Origin: Limisphaera sp.
GTDB taxonomy: Bacteria > Verrucomicrobiota > Verrucomicrobiia > Limisphaerales > Limisphaeraceae
Assembly (NCBI GenBank): GCA_025057755.1
Contig: JANWVC010000008.1
Coordinates: 224,724-288,723, forward strand
Direction of reading: 5' to 3'
DNA length: 64,000 bases
Positions 11,401-20,400 of this stretch are shown piece by piece. Every line of letters begins with the position of its first letter. Position 1 is the first letter of the stretch. Position numbers and translations under genes: made by a program. The notes beneath the pieces are model-generated. The model did no database searches, had not been told where the DNA came from, and saw only the letters and a program-made list of their open reading frames with translations.

Positions 11401-12817
11401 CGCTCTACCGGAAGAATCCCTGCGAGATCTTACCGGAGAGGAGGGGTTCGGAAGATGGCAGCTGGAAATCTGGGATATGCGCGCCGGTGGAACCAATCCA
11501 CCTTCGCTCCTGCGGAGCTGGCAGTTACGCATCGTGTTCTTACGGGATTTTGCGGAGCCGTCGGCTTTGGTCAATGGTCAGTCAATGACCAACATAGCTC
11601 CGGCGGGACAGATGACGTTCCATACCGTGCGGGTGCCGGCATGGGCGCTGGGAGCCACCAACCGCTTGTTGGAGGCAAGTGCGCCGGTGAACCTGTGGTT
11701 CAACCAGGATCGTGTGCCCTATGGCACCAATTCGGGGGACAGGTTGTTGTTGTCACAAGGCCGGTTTGGACAGTTCATCCTGACGACGCAATCCATACCG
11801 CCGCTAGTGTCCGGGGCCACCTACTATCTAGCCGTGGAAAACACCAATGCGGTGCCGGTGACGTACAGCTTGCGGGTTGACTTCAATGTTACTCCCTTGA
11901 CGAACGGGGTACCCTTTTATGGGATAGAAAGCCCCGGAAGCGGTGCGAGGTACTTCAGTTATGTGGTGTCGCCCGCGGCAGACAGCGTCTTATTCCGGCT
12001 CAGTGAGTTGACAGCCAATGCAGACCTGGTTGTGCGACGTGGGTTCACTCCGCCAACTCTCGGCGAATTTGATTATGGCAGTTTTCAGCCGGGTTTGTGG
12101 GATGAGGAGGTGGTTATCCTGACGAATTCGTGGCCGGTGCCTTTGACGCCTGGCATGTGGTTGTTGGGCATTTACAATCGGGATACTGCGCCAGCGTCTT
12201 ACAGTTTGCTAGCCATGGAACAGAGCTGGCCCAACCGCATTGTCACGTTGACAAATGGCGTGTCGTACGCCGACAGCATCGGGCCCGCAGAAACAGATTA
12301 TTATCGGTTTGTCGTCCCCGCGGATGCAACCCGGGCACAGTTTGATCTTGAGGGTGCAACGGCGGACGTCGCGCTGGTGGCGCGCAAGGGTTGGCCCCCG
12401 GCAACGCTGGACAATTATGATTACCTGAGTGCGAACCCGGGCTCAGGAGAGGAGTCCATACTCATCTTCCGGACCAGCGAGCCCGTGCCTTTGACCGCAG
12501 GGGAATGGTACGTTTCAGCCGTAAATGTGACGGCCGGCGAAACCAGTTACAGAATCCGGGCCACTGCATGGCCCAGCACGGGACGCCCGGTGCGGGTGGT
12601 AGGCATCCGGCTGGCTGAGGCAGGGTTGTGTCTGACCTGGTCTGCGTTGCCGGGCGCCCGTTATTACGTGGAAGGGATGGAATCACTGGACTCCGGTCAG
12701 TGGATGGCGATTTCACCGACATTGACCGCTTCTGGAACGAATTTGACGTGGTGTGTGCCTTTGCCGTCCCCGTATCATTTCTTCCGAGTTGTGGATGGTG
12801 TTCGGATAGCTCCCTGA
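5498..12817 (+). CDS. Giant S8 subtilisin-like serine protease with P/proprotein-convertase-like, LamG-like and PPC-like modules (2439 aa)
   Basis: Catalytic motifs DSGVDASHPDL (Asp), NGHGTHVVGTIAG (His) and GSSMAAAHVAGTLAL (Ser). LamG-like segment VSGYNGFYRGAAGTRF...QVTTGMTAEAWVYP. Repeated P/PPC-like segments. Confidence 0.9.
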   Translation: MPKRPSHWLLISLVLFSLSAWLWHWAERRQTAQRKAAASFGHPILQPLMTNVALDITPRSLRVALGDRFRQESWRTNGMGPGLAGLRLTNAAHTAEQWLRLRTALLLENAWIDTAAGAPASPPPHLRGLDDPGAYLVQHRGVDAAHIMRVFQTLGVKPVSYVPNNAYLVRGDRTVAARLASHPDIQAVLPYEPYYKLRGELLARAVAGAPLGLGDQVYVALFADAADEVRAALQRIGAKVWAEEPSPFGPVLTVEPPPERWLELAVWPGVQLMEIATDRVPANDLGRVRMGVSPTPVSPDNYLGLTGSNVLINVNDSGVDASHPDLQGRMSGATAEALTDTNGHGTHVVGTIAGNGLMSPTVFHASGSPMPAVAGQFRGMAPGVRVYVQSVGLANRPGQADARALVPDAVLQERAAQTNALISNNSWHYAGNTGYDLAAARYDAATRDALPGEPGSQPLLFVFAAGNYGAGNGSGLGGTADSIRSPGTAKNVITVGSLEQPRQITNEVTICRQTDTGTNVIQSCSTNAIWRDETDSDDQVAAVSSRGNTGIGVEGEFGRFKPDVVAPGQWVVSTRSQHWDEQSYYNPTNTYIDDFAGLIIPRGAINRYSVFVPYNAVRLDIELRPHRDSPVPFPNLPIFVRAGDFPGPADVAGTNRVSIPSDVMPALSPRDISWNVGVGNPTARDVTLNLRIRLYTTNDTGNELEVRRQLNEGLGPWYRYESGSSMAAAHVAGTLALIQEFFARYGMKPSPALMKALLINGARSVNAMYDFEVPTLHNYQGWGLVRLPTVLPPALTNGLPPRGGPIMFYDQSVTNALVTGDRHVRQLTLREEARALPLRVTLVWTDPPANPAVGVKLVNDLDLVVTNLDTGQVYFGNDIPGGSDFTQPWRTNELPRMDMVNNVENVFLAPPLGTNYTITVIGRRIHVNALTAHTNHIAQDYALVVSCGDGDLPNAFTISEPVRSGSAVTSLRQTTNTFSSERTPGYAGILLLGERAGANPALLGLTNGLASQWRFYVLTNTHNYTNAAFITFLPHTLSVSRMGVLEESGSNATRLEADIDLYVSRNPALTNLDPIAVATADRSRGRGGTELIVYSNAAPGAVYYVGVKAEDQMAADYGFLGIFSLLPFSTLEDGNQIVRGFPVPAVIPDGSPAAPGVAWIFGVATWPMQVRRVVVTNGLTHQNFGDLVVSLTHNNIFAVLRNHTYPSIPPPLSAWTVYEDHGEGDVSGAQRSDGPGSLRDFTGEEAAGLWVLQALDDALTQTGRVDHFSLRIEPQLLDQTNTWRGIEPFSFRYEVVDVPEDGTNLTICVVTTNAPVELYLRYGDFPTRTQYDYFRLISVPGACLGVDRSMTPPLRAGRYYLGVYNPHPFRVYVQIVARVDRDLLGIRPVLITSNLEQELLDDAVNYAEMTVTNRGRIASLEVGVRIDHPRVSDLAITLVSPRGTRVLLSEARGWTSTAGMGSSYWITNIVPVEYSGGPEAVTNVVDVGINEGSVHIEYNFYGLRDRLKVYYEGVLLADTGLTNGAGVLNISFGPGRSTALTITVNEGGNPEPWTEWWYRLTSVREVHNYLIFTENTSLAAAPIKFLSPPFAPPTNRTVSLLSSFETVPEGWYEPGSVVEGWTIGGSGPVQVVNHAAWTHTGVKFLSLGRGSLRQDLATVPGRNYLLQFVSRAAVPLQGMISWWPGEGNAQDVVSGYNGFYRGAAGTRFTNGVVGTAFGFDGIADAIQVPNQTAFQVTTGMTAEAWVYPTAYGAMRDILTRWGGEGLNDRTFRLSLDSIGRPHFAVSFDGSECIYPCSVYAVDPIPLRTWSHVAGTYDGESIRLYVNGVLVSEVFQPGHLWRGSTDLVIGGQVSLGTLFFPFAGLIDEPALYGRALGAEEIRWIYEAGSRGKCGLATPPIACGFSSLVRLSVDGAITNLIWNTATNWMTNTVSFTAHHPRTTVVLEPGLTGSQIWLDTFVLTEFPSPLYALPEESLRDLTGEEGFGRWQLEIWDMRAGGTNPPSLLRSWQLRIVFLRDFAEPSALVNGQSMTNIAPAGQMTFHTVRVPAWALGATNRLLEASAPVNLWFNQDRVPYGTNSGDRLLLSQGRFGQFILTTQSIPPLVSGATYYLAVENTNAVPVTYSLRVDFNVTPLTNGVPFYGIESPGSGARYFSYVVSPAADSVLFRLSELTANADLVVRRGFTPPTLGEFDYGSFQPGLWDEEVVILTNSWPVPLTPGMWLLGIYNRDTAPASYSLLAMEQSWPNRIVTLTNGVSYADSIGPAETDYYRFVVPADATRAQFDLEGATADVALVARKGWPPATLDNYDYLSANPGSGEESILIFRTSEPVPLTAGEWYVSAVNVTAGETSYRIRATAWPSTGRPVRVVGIRLAEAGLCLTWSALPGARYYVEGMESLDSGQWMAISPTLTASGTNLTWCVPLPSPYHFFRVVDGVRIAP

Positions 12818-12830
12818 GAGCGGTGCGAAC

Positions 12831-13772
12831 GTGCAGGGTATGACCGCTGAGCGTGTGGTGGTGTTGTGTGCGAACCCTGCGGTGGACGTGGAGTGGCAGG
12901 TGGACGGGGTGGTGCGAGAGGAGAAGAATCGGATTTTGGGGGAACGGCGGTGGGCTGGGGACAAAGGCGTGAACGTGGCTCGGTGGCTGCGTGTGTTGGG
13001 TGTGCCCTGCCGATTGATTCTGCCGATTGGCGGCGAAAGTGGCGCCATTCTAAGCGAAGCGTTACGGGCCGAAGGGCTGCCGCACGAGGCCGTTTCGGTT
13101 CAGGGGGAAACGCGGGTGAACGTGCTGGTAACGGATCCGCATGGGCGGCAGTGGCGGTTCAATCGGTTGGGTCCGCGGCTAGGTGCGCAGGAATGGCGCT
13201 GCTTGATAGAGTGTCTTGAAAGAGGAGTAGAAGAAGGCTGCACCTTGGTTGTTTTGGCAGGCAGTCTGCCCCGTGGCATAGATTGCGATGCGTATGCCAA
13301 GATTGTCCGGAGAGCGCAGCAACGAGGCATCCGTTCGGTGGTAGATTGTGATGGCGAAACCCTGCGCAAGGTGGTCGACGCGGGCCCGTTTCTGGTTAAA
13401 CCCAACGGGTCTGAGCTTGCAGCTTGGTGGGGACATGCTGTGGAAAATGAGGTTACGGCGTTGCGCGCGGCGCGTGCCCTATCCAATCGAACCGGCGGGT
13501 GGGTGATGGTGAGTCGGGGATCCGGACGCGCCTTGTTAGTCCATGATGGCTGTGGCAGGGTCGTGAGGCGGGTTCCTCCCCGAGTCAGAGCGAGGAACCG
13601 GCTGGGAGCCGGCGATGCTATGTTGGTCGGAGCTTGTTGGGCCATTACAAAGGGCCTCCCCGCGGAGGATTGGCTCCGGGTAGGGGTTGAGACAGGCGCT
13701 CTGGCGACGCAACGGAGTCCGGGAGATCTGCCCACGACAGGTGAGATTTTACGGCGTTTGGGCTTTCGCTAG
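12831..13772 (+). CDS. PfkB family carbohydrate kinase (1-phosphofructokinase-like)
   Basis: NPAVDVEWQVD N-terminus, GDKGVNVARWLRVLG, VLAGSLPRG, and NRLGAGDAMLVG C-terminal PfkB signature. Confidence 0.85.
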   Translation: MQGMTAERVVVLCANPAVDVEWQVDGVVREEKNRILGERRWAGDKGVNVARWLRVLGVPCRLILPIGGESGAILSEALRAEGLPHEAVSVQGETRVNVLVTDPHGRQWRFNRLGPRLGAQEWRCLIECLERGVEEGCTLVVLAGSLPRGIDCDAYAKIVRRAQQRGIRSVVDCDGETLRKVVDAGPFLVKPNGSELAAWWGHAVENEVTALRAARALSNRTGGWVMVSRGSGRALLVHDGCGRVVRRVPPRVRARNRLGAGDAMLVGACWAITKGLPAEDWLRVGVETGALATQRSPGDLPTTGEILRRLGFR

Positions 13773-13882
13773 GTCGGGGTGGAAGCGCATGTTGCGGAAA
13801 GCGAGCCGAACGGCGTTGGGTGCCGGGAATGCCCCTTGGCATTGGTTTCGGCTGATGGATGCATGGGGGCTATGGTAGGAGC

Positions 13883-14623
13883 ATGAAAAAGGTCGGTTTG
13901 GGCTGGTGGACGTTAAGCTGCTTAGGATTCATGAGCGTGCCGTTGGTGGGTTGTGCTCCGTTGGACGAACCTCTCTCGGAGGCCGAATTGCGCCGCAGGA
14001 TGGTTCGGGAGCAGTTGGCCGGGCCAGGCCGGGAGATTCGGCATGCGCGGGTGTTGCAGGCCATGGAGAAGGTTCCGAGGCACGAATTCGTCCCGGAGGC
14101 CATGCGAGCGCAAGCTTATGAGGATCGCCCTTTGCCCATTGGCTACGGACAGACCATCTCCCAACCATTTATTGTGGCCTTTATGACGGCGCAATTGGAT
14201 CCGCAACCCGGAGAAAAAATTCTGGAGGTCGGCACGGGCTCCGGTTATCAGGCGGCCATTTTGGCGGAGTTGGGGGCTCAGGTTTACACAATTGAAATCT
14301 TGGGACCTTTGGCGGAATCAGCAGCAGCCACGCTTCGACGGTTGGGCTACACGAACGTGCAGATCCGAGTGGGGGATGGATATTTGGGCTGGCCTGAGGC
14401 GGCGCCTTTTGACGCGATCATGGTGACCTGTGCACCCGACCATGTGCCGCAGCCTTTGGTCGATCAGTTGCGAGAAGGTGGAAGAATGATCATCCCAGTC
14501 GGTCCGCCGGGGTTGCAGGAATTGGTGTTGCTGAGAAAGTCCGGGGGGAAACTGGAACGACGCGCGGTATTGCCGGTGCTATTTGTGCCCATGACAGGTC
14601 CGCGCGCCCAGCCTCCGGGTTGA
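13883..14623 (+). CDS. pcm: Protein-L-isoaspartate O-methyltransferase with lipoprotein-type signal peptide
   Basis: RHEFVPEAMRAQAYEDRPLPIGYGQTISQPFIVAFMT, VGTGSGYQAAILAEL. N-terminus MKKVGLGWWTLSCLGFMSVPLVGC. SD-like TAGGAG upstream of ATG 13883. Confidence 0.9.
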   Translation: MKKVGLGWWTLSCLGFMSVPLVGCAPLDEPLSEAELRRRMVREQLAGPGREIRHARVLQAMEKVPRHEFVPEAMRAQAYEDRPLPIGYGQTISQPFIVAFMTAQLDPQPGEKILEVGTGSGYQAAILAELGAQVYTIEILGPLAESAAATLRRLGYTNVQIRVGDGYLGWPEAAPFDAIMVTCAPDHVPQPLVDQLREGGRMIIPVGPPGLQELVLLRKSGGKLERRAVLPVLFVPMTGPRAQPPG

Positions 14624-14748
14624 GATTAAAGGAGGGTGAAGCCGAACCATGAGTTGAAGTGGAGCCGAGCGGATTGACTTGGGGGACCGACACTTCAAAG
14701 TTTTGAGAGCACCGATGATTGGCTGCTGTGAGGATAGGAGATCAGGTT

Positions 14749-15018
14749 TCACGCCCTTGCCAGTGTCTTAAGCCGCGCACTCAATCGTGACTTGGCTCGC
14801 GCGGCCCGACGTAAGGGGATGACCCCGGATTGGACAGCCTTATCCACTGCGGAGACGTACGCACGAAAGGCTTCTTCAGCTGCCTGCCGGTTTCCGGCGG
14901 CAATCGTGGAAAGGTAGGTCTTTTGAAGGCGTCGGAGCCGGGTTTTCACTGCCCGGTTTCGGAGACGACGCCTTTCGTTAACGCGCGCCGCTCGTGCTGC
15001 GGATCTTGTATTGGCCAT
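14749..15018 (-). CDS. rpsT: 30S ribosomal protein S20
   Basis: MANTRSAARAARVNERRRLRNRAVKTRLRRLQK...KAVQSGVIPLRRAARAKSRLSARL. Confidence 0.92.
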   Translation of the reverse strand: MANTRSAARAARVNERRRLRNRAVKTRLRRLQKTYLSTIAAGNRQAAEEAFRAYVSAVDKAVQSGVIPLRRAARAKSRLSARLKTLARA

Positions 15019-15186
15019 AATTGCTCCAACGAAACAACACGCTTTGCTATCTCAAATTTGAGCTCCCAAGCATACGCCGGAACTTGGTTTCGTCAATGCG
15101 AAGTTGGGGGCTGACCGCGATTCGGAGTGACAGGCAGGCGGAGCTTGGATAGCCGGAGTTCAAGGGGAGAGCGGAGCAGCCACCGG

Positions 15187-16335
15187 TTAAGACTCGAGCA
15201 CTATGCGTCGTGCCCAATGGTCAACTTCCAGAATTTGCTCAAGGGTTGGGTTTTCGATGACTTGATGAGCGTCCATGGTTCGCCGGACCCGATCTGGGAT
15301 TTCGTGGAAGGCGAGTCGACCTTCGATGAAGGCGGCTACCGCGGCCTCGTTGGCGGCGTTTAAAACAGCCGGAAGAGTTCCGCCAATGCGCCCAGCACGG
15401 CGGGCCAATTCAAGGGCAGGAAAACGTTCCGTATCCGGGGCTTCAAACGTGAGAGTGCCCAATTTGATGAAATCCGTTTGGACGCGGTTATTGGGGACGC
15501 GTTCGGGATAGGTGAGGGCGTACTGGATTGGCAGACACATGTCCGGGGAAGAAAGTTGGGCCAGCCAAGAGCCGTCCACGAATTCGACCATCGAATGCAC
15601 CACGCTTTGAGGATGGATGAGCACTTCGACGCGGTCGATGGGAATATCGAAAAGCCATCGGGCTTCGATCATTTCCAGGCCTTTGTTGAAGAGGGTGGCG
15701 GAATCAATGGTGATTTTTCGGCCCATGATCCATCTGGGGTGTTGTAATGCGTGGTGCAGTTGGATTTCAGAAAATCGTTCTTTTGGCCAGAGGTGGGGGT
15801 CACGGAAAGGGCCGCCTGATGCGGTAAGCCAGATTTTCCGAACCGACTCAATGGGTCGGCCGTCCAAGCACTGGAAAATGGCAGAGTGCTCGCTGTCCAC
15901 TGCCAGGATCCGCACGCCGTGGGCTCGGGCCTCTTGCATGACAATGGCCCCCGCCATGACGAGGACCTCTTTGGAGGCGAGCGCTAGAGTTTTGCCGGCG
16001 CGGATGGCAGCGAGCGCTGGTTTGAGACCGGCAGCGCCGACAATGGCCAACAGGACAATATCGGCCTCTGGCATGGTAGCCAAACGCAGGAGACCTTCTT
16101 CCCCGCTACAGATTTCCGCGGTGATTTCCGGGTCGGTGAGAAGGTGTCGGGCGGCTGCAGGATCTTTCAGCGCGATCAGGCGGGGACGATACCGTCGGGC
16201 CTGTTCGCGCAAGCGCTCGACATTACTGGCAGCGGCCAAGCCGACGATCCGGAGACGGTCGGGTAGATCGTCGGCGACCTTGAGCGCACTTGTCCCGATT
16301 GAACCAGTACTGCCCAAAATGACAACGTTCTTCAT
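15187..16335 (-). CDS. dxr: 1-deoxy-D-xylulose-5-phosphate reductoisomerase
   Basis: MKNVVILGSTGSIGTSALKV, LALASKEVLVMAG, AVDSEHSAIFQCL, WIMGRKITIDSATLFNKGLEMIEA. Confidence 0.97.
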   Translation of the reverse strand: MKNVVILGSTGSIGTSALKVADDLPDRLRIVGLAAASNVERLREQARRYRPRLIALKDPAAARHLLTDPEITAEICSGEEGLLRLATMPEADIVLLAIVGAAGLKPALAAIRAGKTLALASKEVLVMAGAIVMQEARAHGVRILAVDSEHSAIFQCLDGRPIESVRKIWLTASGGPFRDPHLWPKERFSEIQLHHALQHPRWIMGRKITIDSATLFNKGLEMIEARWLFDIPIDRVEVLIHPQSVVHSMVEFVDGSWLAQLSSPDMCLPIQYALTYPERVPNNRVQTDFIKLGTLTFEAPDTERFPALELARRAGRIGGTLPAVLNAANEAAVAAFIEGRLAFHEIPDRVRRTMDAHQVIENPTLEQILEVDHWARRIVLES

Positions 16336-17399
16336 GGACGGCTCAGTACGTGGCGTAGGTAAAGGTACATCAAGGGTGCATTGAACAGGAGGCTGTCCAG
16401 TAGGTCCAACAAACCCCCAATGCCTGGGAACCAGCGTCCAGAATCTTTAACCCCGGCCTCTCGTTTAAGGAGGGACTCGATCAAGTCGCCCAACACGGCA
16501 CCGGCCCCGAGGGTAAGTCCCAGTAAGGTTGCGTGGAACAAGTTCATGCCCGGAAGCCTGTGGTCCAGCATTTCCGCCAGGGCAACACCGGCGACCAGCG
16601 AAAAAACGAGCGCTCCGGCGAAACCTTCCCAAGTTTTACCGGGGCTCACTTTGGGCGCCAGTTTGTGCCGGCCGCATAAAGAGCCGACTACGTAGGCCCC
16701 GGTGTCGCTCAGTTTGGTAACGACCACGAAGTAAAGCACGTAAAATTTCCCCAATCCATTAATCCCCGGAAAAAAATGGATTTTTTGGATGAAATTGAGC
16801 AGCCACGGTACATAGAAAAGCCCCAGGAGGCTAACTGCCATCATCGACAGCCCGTTGCCGGTGGGTCCGGCCGCCAATAATCGCAATGCCAATCCGAGGA
16901 CAAAGAGGATGAGGAAACTGGTTTCGAAATCGTTGACACGAGCCGGGCTGTTATGGATGCCCAGTTTGCCTGTGCAGTGGAGAAACGTGCCGATCATTAA
17001 TAGCAACCCTGCGCATAGGCCGCAGACGCGAAAGGATGGCAGACCGCGCCGAGCGGCCAGGGCGTAAAATTCAGCCAAGCCAGCCGTGGCAAGGATCGTC
17101 ATGATCGCAAGGAACACCCATTGGGCTATTCCTGGGTGCTCTGAAAACAGCGCCCATAGGACCACGCTCCATAGGAGGATGGATGAGCCCAAGCGGCGCA
17201 AAAAGGTTGGTGTTTTGTTTGTGGGTTGTTGATGAGGAGAGTAGGTTGCCGGAGAAGATTCCGGGGAAGGAGAGCGCAAAGCGTGCGAAGCCATGCTTGA
17301 GGTCGGGGGTGCACCCTGAAAGTCCTGTTCGGGGCCAATTCCTTGAGAGTTTTGCCGTCGGGGGGCAGAGGATTTGCTTTTATCACAGGCGGGTTCCAT
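16332..17399 (-). CDS. cdsA: Phosphatidate cytidylyltransferase
   Basis: Multi-TM, SDTGAYVVGSLCGRHKLAPKVSPGKTWEGFAGAL...SLLKREAGVKDSGRWFPGIGGLLDLLDSLL signature. The start may be internal (M at about 17294). Overlaps dxr. Confidence 0.93.
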   Translation of the reverse strand: MEPACDKSKSSAPRRQNSQGIGPEQDFQGAPPTSSMASHALRSPSPESSPATYSPHQQPTNKTPTFLRRLGSSILLWSVVLWALFSEHPGIAQWVFLAIMTILATAGLAEFYALAARRGLPSFRVCGLCAGLLLMIGTFLHCTGKLGIHNSPARVNDFETSFLILFVLGLALRLLAAGPTGNGLSMMAVSLLGLFYVPWLLNFIQKIHFFPGINGLGKFYVLYFVVVTKLSDTGAYVVGSLCGRHKLAPKVSPGKTWEGFAGALVFSLVAGVALAEMLDHRLPGMNLFHATLLGLTLGAGAVLGDLIESLLKREAGVKDSGRWFPGIGGLLDLLDSLLFNAPLMYLYLRHVLSRP

Positions 17400-17414
17400 T
17401 CTTCGAGTGCGGAA

Positions 17415-20400
17415 TTAGGAGGCACGGTTTGGATAAGGCGGCTTTCGGGCTCGCGGGGGCGGGGTCTGTTTGAGCGCTTTAAGGACTTCGTAAACTGCCC
17501 GTTCGAGTTGTGGATCTCGGCCGCGAGCCATTTCTCCAGGGTCATCAACGACCTCGATATCAGGATCGACACCGTACCCTTCGATGATCCATTCACCGGT
17601 GGCACTATAAATGCCGAAAGTGGGAACCGTGACGGAGCCGCCATCGATGAGGGTGGGCGTGCCGGTGATGCCAATCAGACCGCCCCAGGTACGTTGACCG
17701 ATGAGCGGGCCGAGTCCGGACTGTTTAAAATAGTACGGGAAACAATCTCCGCCGGAACCGCTCCATCCATTGATGAGCATGGCCTTGGGGCCGAAATGGG
17801 CCACGGGTGGCCATGCCCAGTCGAGTCCGTCTCGCACGCCCCAGTAATTACGGAGGGGTCGGTTGAGCACTTCAATAAATCGGTCGGGGATCTGACCGCC
17901 GCTATTGAAACGTTCGTCAATGATGAGACCTTCCTTGGTGATCTGGCCTCGCCATTGGCGCATCAGTTCATTTTGGCCATGGCGGCCGGTATCGGGCACG
18001 TATACGTAGCCGATACGGCCCTGGCTCAGTTCTTCGACGCGCCGTCGATTGTGCTCGATCCAGGCCAAGTTCCGCAATCGGGATTCGGCTGCCAGGTCAA
18101 GCGTTTGGACAAGCACCTGCCATGCCCCGTCAAAGTTGGGTTTGTCATTGATTGTCAATAGCACTGGCTGCTGGGCGAGTCCTTGGAAGGCGGCCCAAGG
18201 GTCCTTGCTGGTGTCGATGGGTTCCCCATTTACGGCTAATAAGTAGTGGCCCTCCTGGACGTTGGTGATGCCCGGTTCCCTTAACGGGGACCGAACTTCT
18301 GCTTCCCAGGGAGCCGACTCCAGGATGCGAATGATTTGATACGCGCCGTTTGTGAGTGCAAAATCGCAGCCCAAGTAGCCTACCCCGCGTTCGGGAGATT
18401 GCTCCACGTCTCCGCCGCTGCGGTACGTATGCGAGGCATTTAACTCGGCGATCAATTCGCCGATGATGTAATTGACATCCCAGCGAGTGACAGCTTCTTG
18501 TAGCAGGCGCTCATAGCGGTCACGCAGTTCGTGCCAATTGACGCCGTGGAGGCCCGGATCATAGAAGTAGTCCCGTTGAAAGCGCCATGCGTCGGTGAAG
18601 ATTTGCTTCCATTCGGCCGGTGGGTCGATGGTGGCTTCCAGGCGATCGGTGACGAGCACTTTTTCCATGCGCTGTCCCTCTTTGGGCTCGATGAATGCGT
18701 AGCGGTTGCCTTTCCGTACCAGTAACTTCGATCTATCTGCGGTGAGTTGGAGATCATCTGCGTCGTCCAGAACGCGTTTAGTCTCCCGTTTCTCGAGATC
18801 ATAAAATTCGATGGGACTGGCGGTGACGTCACTACCCGCTCGAGGCAGCCAGCGATAGAGGAGCTTGCCGGGGACAGCAGCCAGGTCATCGTATCGCCCG
18901 GGTTTGGTCGGCAGCAGCACAACGCGACGTTCGAATTTGTCTAAGTCAATTTCTACGGGAGGAGGCGACTTCTTGTCAGGCTTTTCGGTGTTCGATCGTT
19001 CGTTTGAGGCCCTTGAATCTTGGGAGGCCGCAGAGTTGGTGGCCTCGTCGGTGACCGGAGGATCTGGATGGGGCGCGCCGATCATGGCATGCTCTTGGGT
19101 GCCGTTTGCAGTTCGCGCTGGAACTGCAGTAGGGATCGAATCTTCGGTTTTTTCGGGTTTTTGGTCGGGAGTAGACTTGGGGGATTCATCATCGTTTCGA
19201 GGTGCGGTGGGAGAAGGCACCGTTTTGCGCAAGGGCACCGCAGCGAGCCGGGCTCCGTTGGCATAGATCCAACTATTGTCTAATTCGCTGTATATCGGGT
19301 TGAAATCTCGAAAGGTCCTGAAAAAGAGGTATTTGCCATCCGGATCGAAAACGGGCAGATCATCGTTGTAAAAGCCGCTGGTGACCTGGTGGCGGCGATG
19401 ATTGACGTAATCATACAGGACTATCGCTGTTTGGCGGTTCTCAAGGTCGGCGGCATAGGCAATCCAGCGGCTATCGGGCGACCAACTGACCCGGAAGCGG
19501 CTAAGGTCGCCGTGGTACATCCACTTCTGCTGATCGATGCAGCGGTTGGTTTGGATTTCCAGGTCGTACACCCAGATTCGCATCGTTTGGTCAAGCCAAA
19601 GGATCTTTTTGGAGTCGGGTGACCATTGAGGCTGGTAACGAAAGCCAGGGCCCAGCCGGGTGAGCGTGCGCGCAGATGGGCTGTCTGGGCTGCTTGGATT
19701 GGCTGGCAGCAGAGTCAATTCGTACTCACCCGATCGGTCGCTAAAACAAGCAATCCATTGTCCGTCGGGGGACCAACTGGGATAGCGCTCGGCGGCGCCC
19801 GGGGTTCGAGAAACGTTGAGAACCACTCCATGCTCTGCGGGCACCGTGAAGATTTCGCCACGCGCCTCGAAAACGGCCCGTTTGCCGGTGGGAGAAGGAG
19901 CGGCGTTTTGAATGAGGTTGGAGACATTCTGGACTCGTGGCCGAAGGGTGGCTCGATCGGTGCGGACGGTGATAGAGACCTCCCGGACCTCTTCGGTGGT
20001 CAGGCTCATCAGGTAGAGTCGGCCGGCGTGTTCGAACACGATCTCCTCTGGTCCGATGCTGGGGAAGCGCACGTCGTAATCCTTAAAAAAGGTGATTTGC
20101 CGAAACCGGTCCCTGGCGAAATCGTAGGCCCACAGGTTAAACCGTTTTTCCGGACCGCGATCGGATAGAAAATAAAGCGTCTGACCATGCCACATCGGGA
20201 TGGATTCGGATGCGTCCGATTGGGTTAAATTGCGGGCTTTGTAGGTGGTGAGGTCGAATAACCAAAGATCAGGATTCATGCCGCCGCGGTACCGTTTCCA
20301 TGTACGGAAATCCACGCTGATGGGTTGGTAAGCTAGGGTGCGACCGTCCGGTGAGATCGCACCGAATTCGCCATACGGCACGGGTAGTTTCTCGGGTAAT

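Noticed and set aside
15617-16384. 255-aa plus-strand ORF opposite dxr
   Set aside because: Low-complexity R/S/A-rich translation antisense to dxr; an artefact of GC-rich codon structure.
17343-18161. Long plus-strand ORF opposite the tricorn-like gene
   Set aside because: Antisense shadow of a well-supported minus-strand CDS in GC-rich sequence; no recognisable protein features.
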